Positions 34,453-43,800 of a stretch of 62,913 nucleotides of DNA are shown piece by piece. The number at the start of each line of letters is the position of its first letter. Within the stretch, counting starts at the first letter, position 1. The position numbers and the translations under genes are program-made. Under the pieces are notes generated by a model, which was not told the origin of the DNA, did no database searches, and saw nothing but the letters and a program-made list of their open reading frames with translations. The DNA comes from Flavobacteriales bacterium (lineage in GTDB: Bacteria; Bacteroidota; Bacteroidia; Flavobacteriales_G; JALEGO01). Where the stretch lies: the NCBI GenBank assembly GCA_020631045.1, contig JAHDHZ010000007.1:1-62913 (forward strand), in the 5' to 3' direction.

Positions 34453-36459
34453 CTCTTTGATTTCTTTCATCTCGTCTCTTGCCTGAGCTGCTTGAATAAA
34501 ATCAAGCTCTTTTGCAGCCTTTTTCATACGTTTCTCAGCGAGTTTTAAACGCTGTTGTAATTCTTTTTGAGTTAGCTTAGAAAGTTCTTTTTCTGCGACT
34601 TGAACCTCTTTTTGACTTAGCTCTACTTTGATTTGATCCATCACCTTAGGAGCATCTACAACATGAGTTTGTTTTAAAATAGCTGTTTTGTCTTTTTGCA
34701 AGGGCTGTGGAGTGATACCGTGTCTTTTATTGTAAGCCATTTGAATGCTTCTTCTCCTGGCTGTCTCATCCATTGTTTTTTGAATTGAATCAGTAATTTT
34801 ATCTGCATATAAAATGGCCTTACCTTTTACATTTCTTGCTGCCCGACCAATGGTTTGGGTAAGTGATCTATGATTTCTTAAAAACCCTTCTTTGTCTGCA
34901 TCTAAGATTGCTACCAAAGAAACCTCTGGTAGGTCAAGCCCTTCTCTTAATAGGTTGATGCCTATCAACACATCAAACACTCCCATTCTCAAATCTCTTA
35001 ATATTTCAACACGCTCGATGGTATCGACCTCAGAATGAATGTACCTGCAATGAATGTTGAGCTCTGTCATATATTTGGCTAGCTCTTCAGACATTCTTTT
35101 GGTCAAAGTAGTAACCAGCACACGCTCTCTAAGCTTAACACGTTTTGCAACCTCTTCAAGTAAATCGTCTACCTGAGTCTCCACTCCTCTGATTTCTATC
35201 TCTGGGTCTAAAAGGCCTGTTGGGCGAATGACTTGCTCTACTAGTAACCCTTCAGACTGTTTGAGCTCATAATCTGCAGGAGTAGCACTAATGTATATGG
35301 CCTGACCGATTAAAGATTCAAATTCATCAAATTTTAACGGACGATTGTCCATGGCTGAAGGCAACCTAAAACCGTATTGAACCAAATTTTCTTTTCTTGA
35401 TCGATCACCACCATACATGGCTCTTACTTGCGGGATGGTCACGTGAGATTCATCCACCATCAACAAAAAATCATCTTCAAAATAATCAATCAAACAGAAA
35501 GGACGGTCTCCTTGCTTTCTTCCGTCAAAATATCTTGAATAATTTTCAATGCCAGAACAATAACCCAATTCTCTTAACATTTCAAGATCATAACTCACAC
35601 GATCTTCAATACGCTTGGCCTCTAGATTCATACCCAAATCTTTAAAGTACTGAGCTTGCTTAACCATGTCTTCACCAATTTGATAAAGTGAATTTTGAAG
35701 GGTCTCTTTGGTGGTTACAAAGATGTTTGCGGGATAAATTTTAAGCTGATCAAATACATCTAACTTATGGCCATTTACCGGATCAAAAGTGTAGATCTCT
35801 TCAATCTCATCTCCGAAAAAAATGATGCGCAAAGCATAATCAGCATAGGCTAAAAAAACATCGATCGTATCTCCTTTCACTCTAAAGGTTCCTCTTTTAA
35901 AATCACCTTGAGTTCGAGCATACAAACTACCCACTAAGTCTAAAAGAAATGCATTTCTTGAACGGTGTTCGCCTTTTTGTACGGTGATGATGTTTTCATT
36001 AAAATCATCAGGATTGCCCATACCATAAATACAAGAAACTGAAGAAACAACAATGACATCCCTTCTACCTGACAACAAAGCCGAGGTGGCGCTCAATCTT
36101 AGTTTTTCAATTTCTTCATTGATGTTTAAGTCTTTTTCAATGTAGGTGTCACTGGTTGGTAAATACGCCTCAGGCTGATAGTAATCATAATAAGAAACAA
36201 AATACTCAACAGCATTTTCAGGAAAAAACTGCTTAAACTCTCCGTAAAGCTGAGCGGCGAGGGTTTTGTTGTGCGATAAAATCAAGGTAGGGCGGTTTGC
36301 TTTGGCAATCACATTGGCAGCTGTAAAGGTCTTTCCTGATCCTGTTACCCCTAAGAGGGTCTGCGCCTGAACATTTAAATCTAAGCCTTTTACTAAAGAC
36401 TCTATTGCAGCAGGCTGATCACCCGTGGGTGAGAAAGGAGCGTGTAACTTGAATTCCAT
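34438..36459 (-). CDS. uvrB: Excinuclease ABC subunit B
   Basis: A 673-residue UvrB. Walker A 'LLGVTGSGKTFTAANVIA', beta-hairpin region 'YFVSYYDYYQPEAYLPTSDT', DEAD-like 'MVDESHVTIPQ', motif VI 'QTIGRAARNVKG', and a C-terminal UVR motif ('KELDFIQAAQARDEMKEI') that binds UvrC. Damage verification in nucleotide excision repair. Length and order are standard. Confidence 0.98.
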   Translation of the reverse strand: MEFKLHAPFSPTGDQPAAIESLVKGLDLNVQAQTLLGVTGSGKTFTAANVIAKANRPTLILSHNKTLAAQLYGEFKQFFPENAVEYFVSYYDYYQPEAYLPTSDTYIEKDLNINEEIEKLRLSATSALLSGRRDVIVVSSVSCIYGMGNPDDFNENIITVQKGEHRSRNAFLLDLVGSLYARTQGDFKRGTFRVKGDTIDVFLAYADYALRIIFFGDEIEEIYTFDPVNGHKLDVFDQLKIYPANIFVTTKETLQNSLYQIGEDMVKQAQYFKDLGMNLEAKRIEDRVSYDLEMLRELGYCSGIENYSRYFDGRKQGDRPFCLIDYFEDDFLLMVDESHVTIPQVRAMYGGDRSRKENLVQYGFRLPSAMDNRPLKFDEFESLIGQAIYISATPADYELKQSEGLLVEQVIRPTGLLDPEIEIRGVETQVDDLLEEVAKRVKLRERVLVTTLTKRMSEELAKYMTELNIHCRYIHSEVDTIERVEILRDLRMGVFDVLIGINLLREGLDLPEVSLVAILDADKEGFLRNHRSLTQTIGRAARNVKGKAILYADKITDSIQKTMDETARRRSIQMAYNKRHGITPQPLQKDKTAILKQTHVVDAPKVMDQIKVELSQKEVQVAEKELSKLTQKELQQRLKLAEKRMKKAAKELDFIQAAQARDEMKEIKELLNN

Positions 36460-36470
36460 ACTTAGTTATT

Positions 36471-36478
36471 CAAATTTA
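36471..36478 (-). promoter_or_regulatory. Bacteroidota -7 box for uvrB
   Basis: Minus strand TAAATTTG, exact TAnnTTTG match, 12 bases before the uvrB ATG at 36459. No SOS-type palindrome was noticed nearby. Confidence 0.4.
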
Positions 36479-36523
36479 TAAACAAAAAACTGCATACTGT
36501 ACTGCTTTTGCTATATTTAGAAT

Positions 36524-37528
36524 GTGTATTCAATCGTTAAAAAATTTCTGTTTCTATTCAGTCCAGAAAGGGCACATCAGCATGCAAGTAAGTTAAGTAC
36601 TCTGATGGTTAAGAGTCCTTTTAAAAAAATCTTTTTTAAAGGTGTGAAAACCAATCCTACCAAATTGATGGGACTGGAGTTTAAAAATAAAATTGGGCTT
36701 GCAGCCGGATTTGATAAAAATGCCGACATGCTTGATTGGCTCTCAGAAGTGGGTTTTGGGTTCATTGAAGTAGGTACCATTACGCCTAAGCCTCAAATGG
36801 GCAACCCCAAACCCAGATTGTTTCGATTGCCCAAAGATGAAGCTCTAATCAATAGAATGGGATTCAACAATAAAGGAGTTGAATACATGGTTGAAAACCT
36901 AAAAAAACACAAGCACAAGCTCATTATTGGCGGAAACATTGGTAAAAACAAACATACCCCTAACGATCAAGCATTTGAAGATTATACAACCTGTTTTGAA
37001 GCGCTTTTCAACCATGTTGATTATTTCTGCATCAATGTGAGCTCTCCCAACACAAAAGACCTCAGAGCACTTCAAGACAAAGAACCTTTAAATCATTTAT
37101 TAAGTCATATTCAAAATCTCAATCATCAAAAAGCTCAACCCAAACCCATATTGCTGAAAATCGCGCCCGATTTAAACCCCCAACAAATCAAAGAAATTTG
37201 CGAGGTGGTCAAAACCAATAATATTCAAGGCATTATTTGTTCTAATACGACCATTGATCGATCTAACTTAAGTACACCTAAAAGTCAGATTGAGTACATC
37301 GGCGCGGGTGGATTGAGCGGAAAACCTTTAATATCTAAATCAAATGAAGTCTTAAAACGTGTACGCAAATACCTGCCAAAGCCTTATACTATTATTGCTG
37401 TAGGAGGTATTCACAGTGTTGAAGATGCGCAAGAAAAAATTGCCTTAGGGGCTGATTTACTTCAAGTTTATACAGGTTTTATTTATAAAGGTCCTGGGCT
37501 GATTCAAGAACTATCAAAACATGTCTAG
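36524..37528 (+). CDS. pyrD: Dihydroorotate dehydrogenase (quinone), class 2
   Basis: A 334-residue class 2 DHODH. The N-terminal amphipathic helix region ('IVKKFLFLFSPERAHQHASK') is the membrane/quinone-binding extension. Core: 'NKIGLAAGFDKNADM', 'GFIEVGTITPKPQMGNPKP', catalytic Ser in 'CINVSSPNTKDLRALQ', FMN-phosphate loop 'IIAVGGIHSVEDAQEKI'. It oxidises dihydroorotate to orotate with electrons to the quinone pool. Start is GTG 36524. Overlaps the next gene by 8 bases. Confidence 0.95.
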   Translation: MYSIVKKFLFLFSPERAHQHASKLSTLMVKSPFKKIFFKGVKTNPTKLMGLEFKNKIGLAAGFDKNADMLDWLSEVGFGFIEVGTITPKPQMGNPKPRLFRLPKDEALINRMGFNNKGVEYMVENLKKHKHKLIIGGNIGKNKHTPNDQAFEDYTTCFEALFNHVDYFCINVSSPNTKDLRALQDKEPLNHLLSHIQNLNHQKAQPKPILLKIAPDLNPQQIKEICEVVKTNNIQGIICSNTTIDRSNLSTPKSQIEYIGAGGLSGKPLISKSNEVLKRVRKYLPKPYTIIAVGGIHSVEDAQEKIALGADLLQVYTGFIYKGPGLIQELSKHV

Positions 37529-38534
37529 TCACAAAATTGACATATTCAACACAGGACTTATGCTTTTTGCATTTGTCTTAGCGATACAACTGCCTTTTAA
37601 ACTTTTTTTATTTGCTTATGCTGTATTGGGCCCCTTGCACTATTTAACCGAAATTCATTGGCTTGATCAAAAAAATTACTTTTCAAATACCAAGAAATCT
37701 ATTTGGGGGCTTGTGCTGCTTAGCATTTTGATTTGCTTGGCTCCTTGCTTAAATGCTTTGGCTAGTCTTTCTATTTTTTCTTTTTTAAAACCACTTTTAA
37801 GTACAGATTTTATACAGTTTTTATTTCGGCACTCGAGTTCTTTTTTATTTGTTGGATTTCTATTGGCTATACTGGCTCACCAGCTTCAAAAGCCTTCTCA
37901 AATTGCAACAGGTTTTGCTCTATTTTGCCTAATGGCTTTGCTGCTTCACCAATCTGCTTTTTATGTCACACTATTCGGTGTTTTGTTGCCCACCGTGATT
38001 CATGTTTTTGTTTTTACACTGCTTTTTATGTGGTATGGAGCCTTAAAAAGTAAGAGCTTTATGGGCAAACTAAATGTGTGTTTGTTGATTGTTTTGAGTT
38101 TTTTGATTAGCAAATTAGACATCCACCCCAAAAGTATTGCCTTGAGCTCAGAGGTAAAACAAAATTTTATTGATTCATCATTCATTCATGTTCACAGGGG
38201 GTTTGCCGAATTTTTCAACATCAATAACTTTAACAACAAACAATACATTCTGCTCTCGACAAATGGTATTAAAATTCAAATCTTCTTGGCCTTTGCCTAT
38301 ACTTATCACTACTTAAACTGGTTTTCAAAAACATCAATCATCAAATGGCATAAAATCAAACGCTCTGGCCTAATGATTACACTTGCTCTTTGGGCTTGTT
38401 CTGTAATCTTATACTACATCAATTATAAACTTGGGTTTATGGCTTTGTTGTTTTTGAGCATGTTGCACGTATTTTTAGAATTTCCGTTGAATGTGATGAG
38501 CATTAAATCCATTTTCAAACACTACTTAAAATGA
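37521..38534 (+). CDS. Uncharacterised His-rich polytopic membrane protein
   Basis: A 337-residue protein with about eight hydrophobic segments and no family I can name with confidence. Histidines recur next to or inside predicted helices: 'GPLHYLTEIHWLDQKNYF', 'LLHQSAFYVTLF', 'TVIHVFVFTLLFMWYG', 'AYTYHYLNWFS', 'MLHVFLEFPLN'. Similar proteins appear in other Flavobacteriales as hypotheticals. The pattern recalls diiron or haem membrane oxidoreductases, including Brp/Blh-type carotenoid cleavage enzymes, but no signature is firm. It overlaps pyrD by 8 bases and the downstream surface-protein gene by 4 (ATGA). Confidence 0.7.
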   Translation: MSSHKIDIFNTGLMLFAFVLAIQLPFKLFLFAYAVLGPLHYLTEIHWLDQKNYFSNTKKSIWGLVLLSILICLAPCLNALASLSIFSFLKPLLSTDFIQFLFRHSSSFLFVGFLLAILAHQLQKPSQIATGFALFCLMALLLHQSAFYVTLFGVLLPTVIHVFVFTLLFMWYGALKSKSFMGKLNVCLLIVLSFLISKLDIHPKSIALSSEVKQNFIDSSFIHVHRGFAEFFNINNFNNKQYILLSTNGIKIQIFLAFAYTYHYLNWFSKTSIIKWHKIKRSGLMITLALWACSVILYYINYKLGFMALLFLSMLHVFLEFPLNVMSIKSIFKHYLK

Positions 38535-40777
38535 ACCGACTTGTCGCTGTATTTTCTTGTGCTCTTTTCATGTACTTGAACGGTTCAGGACAAGAGATTT
38601 GCAACAATGGCATTGATGATGATTTTGATCAATTGATTGACTACAACGATTCGCTTGATTGTACTTGTGATGGGTTTATTGATTTCTCAATGCCCAATTT
38701 AATTGAAAATGCCTCGTTTGAGTTGAATTCTAAATGTCCTGGTTTTTTTGCCGAATCAGACTCGATCTTATCTTGGTTTCAGAGCAACAGTGTTGATTAT
38801 TATCACAATTGTGGATTCAATGACCCAACACCTACGTTTTCAAACCCTGCTCCTTTTACTGATGGAGATGGTATTGTTGGTATTTGGAATGTTTTTTCTT
38901 CACCTTCAGTTCGAAAAGAATACATTTCAACTTGTCTGAATGCTCCGCTCATGGCGGGTGAGGAGTATATTTTTTCATTGTGGGTGAATTTCAGCACTTC
39001 TCAAACGGCTGGAGTGGCTGCTGATTTTGAGCTTACCATCTTTGGGGCTACAAATTGCAGTTCATTGCCCATCAATACCTCCTCAGTAATTGCTTGTCCT
39101 AGTGCAATTAATAGTGATTGGCAAATCGTGCATACCGAAAATCTAGTTTATCAAAGTGGGTGGAATGAGTATGTATTTGAATTTATACCTAATGCTGACT
39201 TTACAGCCATCAGTATTGGACCCAATTGCGCTGTTCCTTCAAGTGCAGAAGACGGATATTACTTTTTAGATGATCTTAAACTGATTAAAAAAGAAACCTC
39301 TTCAAAGGTAAGTATTGTAAAAAATGGATCTACGTGTTTAGACAATGTAGTACTTCAAGCTCAAGCAGACACAAATCTTGCACTGCAGTGGTATGAAAAT
39401 GGCCTTGCACTTGTGGGCCAAGAAAATATGAGTTTTACTCCTGCTGAATATAATGGTGAACAAGAATATCAAGTGCGCTTGGGTACAGACAGCAGTTGCG
39501 GGCTTTCAAATGGGCTGTTCACTTCACAAGATTCAATCTCTTTTTTGTTAGATAAGCAAGGTGCTACCTGTTTTGACTCATCAAACGGAAGTTTAGAAAT
39601 TACAGTCACTCATGGAGCAGCTCCATATCAGTATTTAGTTGGATCAAACTTTCAAAACACGCCCCTATTTAATAATTTATCTGCCACAAACTATTTGGTT
39701 ATTGTCAACGACTCTTTAGGATGCAAAGACACCCAAAACATTGAAATTAATCGGCCTGAAAAACTGATGATTTCAACAAGTTCAGTACTATGTATAGACA
39801 GTACAGAAGGATCAATTACCTCTCAAGCTCAGGGTGGAAATATGCCCTATCAATTTTTTTGGAACAATTCCTCTACACCTTCTGATACCTTTGTGTATCA
39901 ACTCACAGGCACGAGCTCCCAAGTTGATCTCTATGCTCAAGATAGTAATGCCTGTCTTTCAGATACCTTAACAATAGATCTGTTATTAAATCCTAAATCT
40001 GATTTTAATCTTTCAGACACCTTGGGTTGTAAACCTTTATGTATTTCTACTGAGCTGATTGAAGATTCTTTAAGCTCTATCAGTATTTATAGGTGGAACT
40101 TCGATCAAAACGTGATCAATGATAGCAATATAACCCATTGTTTTCAAGACACAGGAACCTTCGATGTCACCCTCATCTCAATTGCAACAAACTCCTGCAC
40201 AGATACCCTAACCAAACAACTGGTCATATTGCCTATCCCTCGCGCAGCCTTTAGCGTTGAACCCTCAAATGAAATTACAGGGCTTTCTTCTGTTTATTTT
40301 CAAAACAGCTCTGAATTTGCCGATAGTTTTCTTTGGTCTTATGAAGGCCTTAATTCAACTCAAGAAAGCCTATCTCATCAATTCAACAACTATGCAACCT
40401 ACACCATTGGGTTAAAAGCAATTTCTAGTGCGGGCTGTGCAGATTCAACCACCCAAAATTTAACCGTCAAAGACTTTGCAAAGATCTACATCCCAACTGC
40501 TTTTACCCCATCTTCTATTCAATTCAATAATACTGATACGATGAACAATAACTTTAAGGTCGTTCACAGGCTTAAAAACATTAGCCAAGAAAAAATTGAA
40601 ATCTTTAATCGGTGGGGAGGGCTGGTATTTCAAGCCAATAAAATTGATGCTCCTTGGAATGGTAAATATCAGGGAGTTGAACAACCTTCTGGAATATATC
40701 TATTAAAGGTATCTTACATTGACAACAATTTATTTCAAGTCAAAGAAATTCATCGTAAAGTAGTGCTGATTAGATAA
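38531..40777 (+). CDS. T9SS type B (gliding-type) surface protein with PKD domain
   Basis: A 748-residue secreted protein. Signal peptide ~1-20 (SGQ-E); 'EICNNGIDDDFDQLIDYND' near residue 25; a jelly-roll-like module ~50-245 ('NASFELNSKC' ... 'VDYYHNCGFND' ... 'YYFLDDLKLI'); Ig/SprB-like segments ~260-490; PKD-like domain ~490-640 ('YRWNFDQNV', 'HCFQDTGTFDVTLIS'); and a C-terminal type B (CHU_C) sorting domain ~655-748 ('IYIPTAFTPSS', 'IFNRWGGLVFQ', 'APWNGKYQG', 'PSGIYLLKVSY'). Expected to be secreted by the T9SS and surface-bound. Paralogue of the next gene. Confidence 0.85.
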   Translation: MNRLVAVFSCALFMYLNGSGQEICNNGIDDDFDQLIDYNDSLDCTCDGFIDFSMPNLIENASFELNSKCPGFFAESDSILSWFQSNSVDYYHNCGFNDPTPTFSNPAPFTDGDGIVGIWNVFSSPSVRKEYISTCLNAPLMAGEEYIFSLWVNFSTSQTAGVAADFELTIFGATNCSSLPINTSSVIACPSAINSDWQIVHTENLVYQSGWNEYVFEFIPNADFTAISIGPNCAVPSSAEDGYYFLDDLKLIKKETSSKVSIVKNGSTCLDNVVLQAQADTNLALQWYENGLALVGQENMSFTPAEYNGEQEYQVRLGTDSSCGLSNGLFTSQDSISFLLDKQGATCFDSSNGSLEITVTHGAAPYQYLVGSNFQNTPLFNNLSATNYLVIVNDSLGCKDTQNIEINRPEKLMISTSSVLCIDSTEGSITSQAQGGNMPYQFFWNNSSTPSDTFVYQLTGTSSQVDLYAQDSNACLSDTLTIDLLLNPKSDFNLSDTLGCKPLCISTELIEDSLSSISIYRWNFDQNVINDSNITHCFQDTGTFDVTLISIATNSCTDTLTKQLVILPIPRAAFSVEPSNEITGLSSVYFQNSSEFADSFLWSYEGLNSTQESLSHQFNNYATYTIGLKAISSAGCADSTTQNLTVKDFAKIYIPTAFTPSSIQFNNTDTMNNNFKVVHRLKNISQEKIEIFNRWGGLVFQANKIDAPWNGKYQGVEQPSGIYLLKVSYIDNNLFQVKEIHRKVVLIR

Positions 40778-40783
40778 ATTCAT

Positions 40784-40799
40784 CTAAACAACTGTTTAG
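40784..40799. repeat. Perfect inverted repeat between paralogous surface-protein genes
   Basis: CTAAACA-AC-TGTTTAG: 7-bp arms. As RNA it would give a 6-bp, A/U-rich stem. A second 5-bp hairpin (AGCAA/TTGCT, 40798-40811) followed by T6 at 40811-40816 overlaps its end, so together they may act as a weak terminator between the two genes; an operator role is also possible. Confidence 0.4.
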
Positions 40800-40839
40800 C
40801 AACCTTTTGCTTTTTTACGCGTTAAACGTGTAACAACAA

Positions 40840-43800
40840 ATGCTAAAAAGAGCTTTATACATTTTTCTTTTTTTGTCTTTAAGCATAATTCATGTGACAG
40901 GACAAAATTGTTCAGGAATACCACTAAATATTCCTCAAGAGCCTTTTAATGGTATACCAAATCCTTCTTTTGAACAGCACAGTGGCAATCCAACCCTTTA
41001 CAGTCAAATGATTAAATGTCACTTTTGGAATGATTTAGACCGAAGCTCAGATTTTTTTCATGATCCTAGTTACATGGCAAATGGCTCGCTTGGGTCACCA
41101 AATAATGCGCAAGACGGTTCTTACTACGTAGGTTTTTGGAATAAAGCCGTCAATGCCAGTGATGAGTTTTTTGGAGTTTGCCTGACTGAACCTCTTTATC
41201 AAAACACACAATATGATTTTACCTTCAATGTATTTACAGGCACGTCAAATCAAGGCAACGCTGATGTATTAAACCTAACACTGTATGCCAAAACAAACTG
41301 CACCAATGATGGCACTCAAATATGCAGTTCTTGGGATGTTTTAGGGCAAGCTATCGTTCAATATTCTAATCAATGGCAAAGTATAAATATATCTTTTTCA
41401 GCACCTAATAGCTACCAAACCATTGCAATTGGCCCGTCCTGTACGAATAATTCAAATTCGGGATATTATTATATTGATAACATATCTGCAACAAAACAGG
41501 TTCATTCAGACGCAGCGATTGCCTTGAGTTTATCTGGTGATTATTGTTCAAACAATCAAAGTTTAAATGTATCTTCAAACGCCAGTTATAGTAGTATTGA
41601 ATGGTACAAAGATGGTGCTTTGATCTCATCTGCTAACGGTTCAACATACAACCTTTCTACATCTGAAACCGGCAGTTATTATGCCATCATTTACGATCAA
41701 AATTCTAATTGCTTACAAAGTCAAACGCAAACTATAAATTCTATCAATTGCAATCAAAATGGTCATGGATCAAATGGCAATACAGGACAAAACGGCTCTG
41801 GTTTTGGCACACAAAATCCAAACCCAGCCCCTGAACCAAACCCAAATCCTAACCCCAGTCCTAATCCAATGCCAGCTCCGACACCATCAGAAGACTGCAT
41901 TAATGGCATTGATGATGATGGTGACGGGCTTATTGACTTGAATGACAACGACTGCAGTTGCAATTTATCAAATAGTCAAAATCTTCTCTCTGACCCTTCA
42001 TTTGAAGAATATGTTACCTGCCCTGTTAATGAACAAGACTTTAAACACTCTATTGATCAGTGGGTTGAAGTCACAGATTTTAATTACATAGAATATTATA
42101 ACAGTTGTGGTTTTATGAACATCAATCAAACTTCAGCAATTCCTGCAAATCCTTACGGAGAAGGCTTTATAGGTGTAAAATCTTATGGTCATAAAAATGA
42201 ATATTTTGGGCAATGCTTGGCTTCAGATTTAATTGCAGGAAACACTTATGAATTTTCGATTACTGCTTGTAATCCTGATGGTGATTCATCAATGTGGCCA
42301 GCGGCTTTTGGACCTTTTCCTAATTCAATTTCATACGATCTGGCTTTGTACGGAAATGCTTCTTGTATTAATCATCCTTACAATTCAGATGACTGTCCAG
42401 AGGATCAAGGACAGGGCTGGCAAGAGTTGGGTAGAGTGCTCATTATTAAAGACAACAACTGGAATAGTTATACTTTTAGTTTTACACCTTCTCAAAACAT
42501 TTCTGCCATTGCTATTGGTGGAGCATGTGACATGCCAAGCAATCAAGAGATTTATACCTATTTTGACTCTGTATCCATTGTTTCTATTTCTAACAGTTTA
42601 CCTCAGAGTTCTATTCAATCTTCTGGAGAGTTTTGCAATGCAAACGTAAACATCTTTACCCAAAACATTGCAGATGCTTACCAATGGTACCAGAGTGGTA
42701 TTGCATTGAATGGCGAGACATCAAGTACATTAAACTTAAATCCAGGCCAGAGCGGAGACTTTCAATTAATGATTACACATTCAGGCAATTGTGCCATAAG
42801 TGACAGTATTGTAATTGAACAAGACAGTTTAAGTTATTCAATAATTACCACTGATGCTACTTGTGGGCAAAGTAACGGTTCTGTATATATCCCAAATGAT
42901 AAATATGCTTCTATTGCCATTGATGGAAATTGGCATATTGTAGATAGTGTTGACGGGCTTGCTCCTAACACCTATGATTTATACATTGACGGGGGAGCAC
43001 TCTGCAAAGACACAACTACATTCACCATTCAAAGTGCTTCAAATGCAAGCATACAAATTACTGTTGATTCCAACCAGGCCACTATTGAGCACAACTCTTC
43101 TGCCCCCCCTATTCAATTTTATTTAGACAGTGTACTGCAAACTGATTCGATCTTTGAAAATTTGGCACCTGGCATGTATTTGGGCCATATTCAAGATGCG
43201 AATGGGTGTATTTCAGCTGATAGTTTTGAAATTCTTGCTCCTACTCTGCCTCCTTCGATTAACTGTAATTTAAATTTTGCCCATCAAATAGACTCTAATC
43301 AAGTAGCTTTAATGCACTCTAGCATTCACCACACTGTTTTATTTTATTTAGATGGAATAGTACAAACAGACAGTGTTTTTGAAAACCTTGCCAATGGCAA
43401 CTATGAAATTCACCTTACCGATACCCTAGGTTGTAGTGACACTGCTCAAATTACGATTAATCATACCCCAAACAATAATCCACCCCAAAACAATTGCAAT
43501 ACTTCTATCTCAGTACTGGTTGATTCTTCTAGCATCACCATTGCCCATTTGAATGCAACTGAGCCTATCAATTACTTTATTGATGCAAACTCAGTAGGCA
43601 GTAATGCAACTCACCACAACCTTACCAATGGCCAACATGAAGTGTCTATAATTGATGCGAATGGATGTTCAGACACCCAATTGATCACCATTTCCGTGCC
43701 CCCAATAAACTGCCCTGAAATAGTCCTAGATATTGAGGCCTCCACATGCGCTGATATAGGTCAGAATACATTTACTGCCTCAGCACAACAAGGAAGTGCT

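Noticed and set aside
41763-41963. Glycine-rich open frame antisense to the large surface protein.
   Set aside because: It is the reverse reading of the Asn/Pro linker and neighbouring codons; no start signal or promoter, and low complexity explains it.
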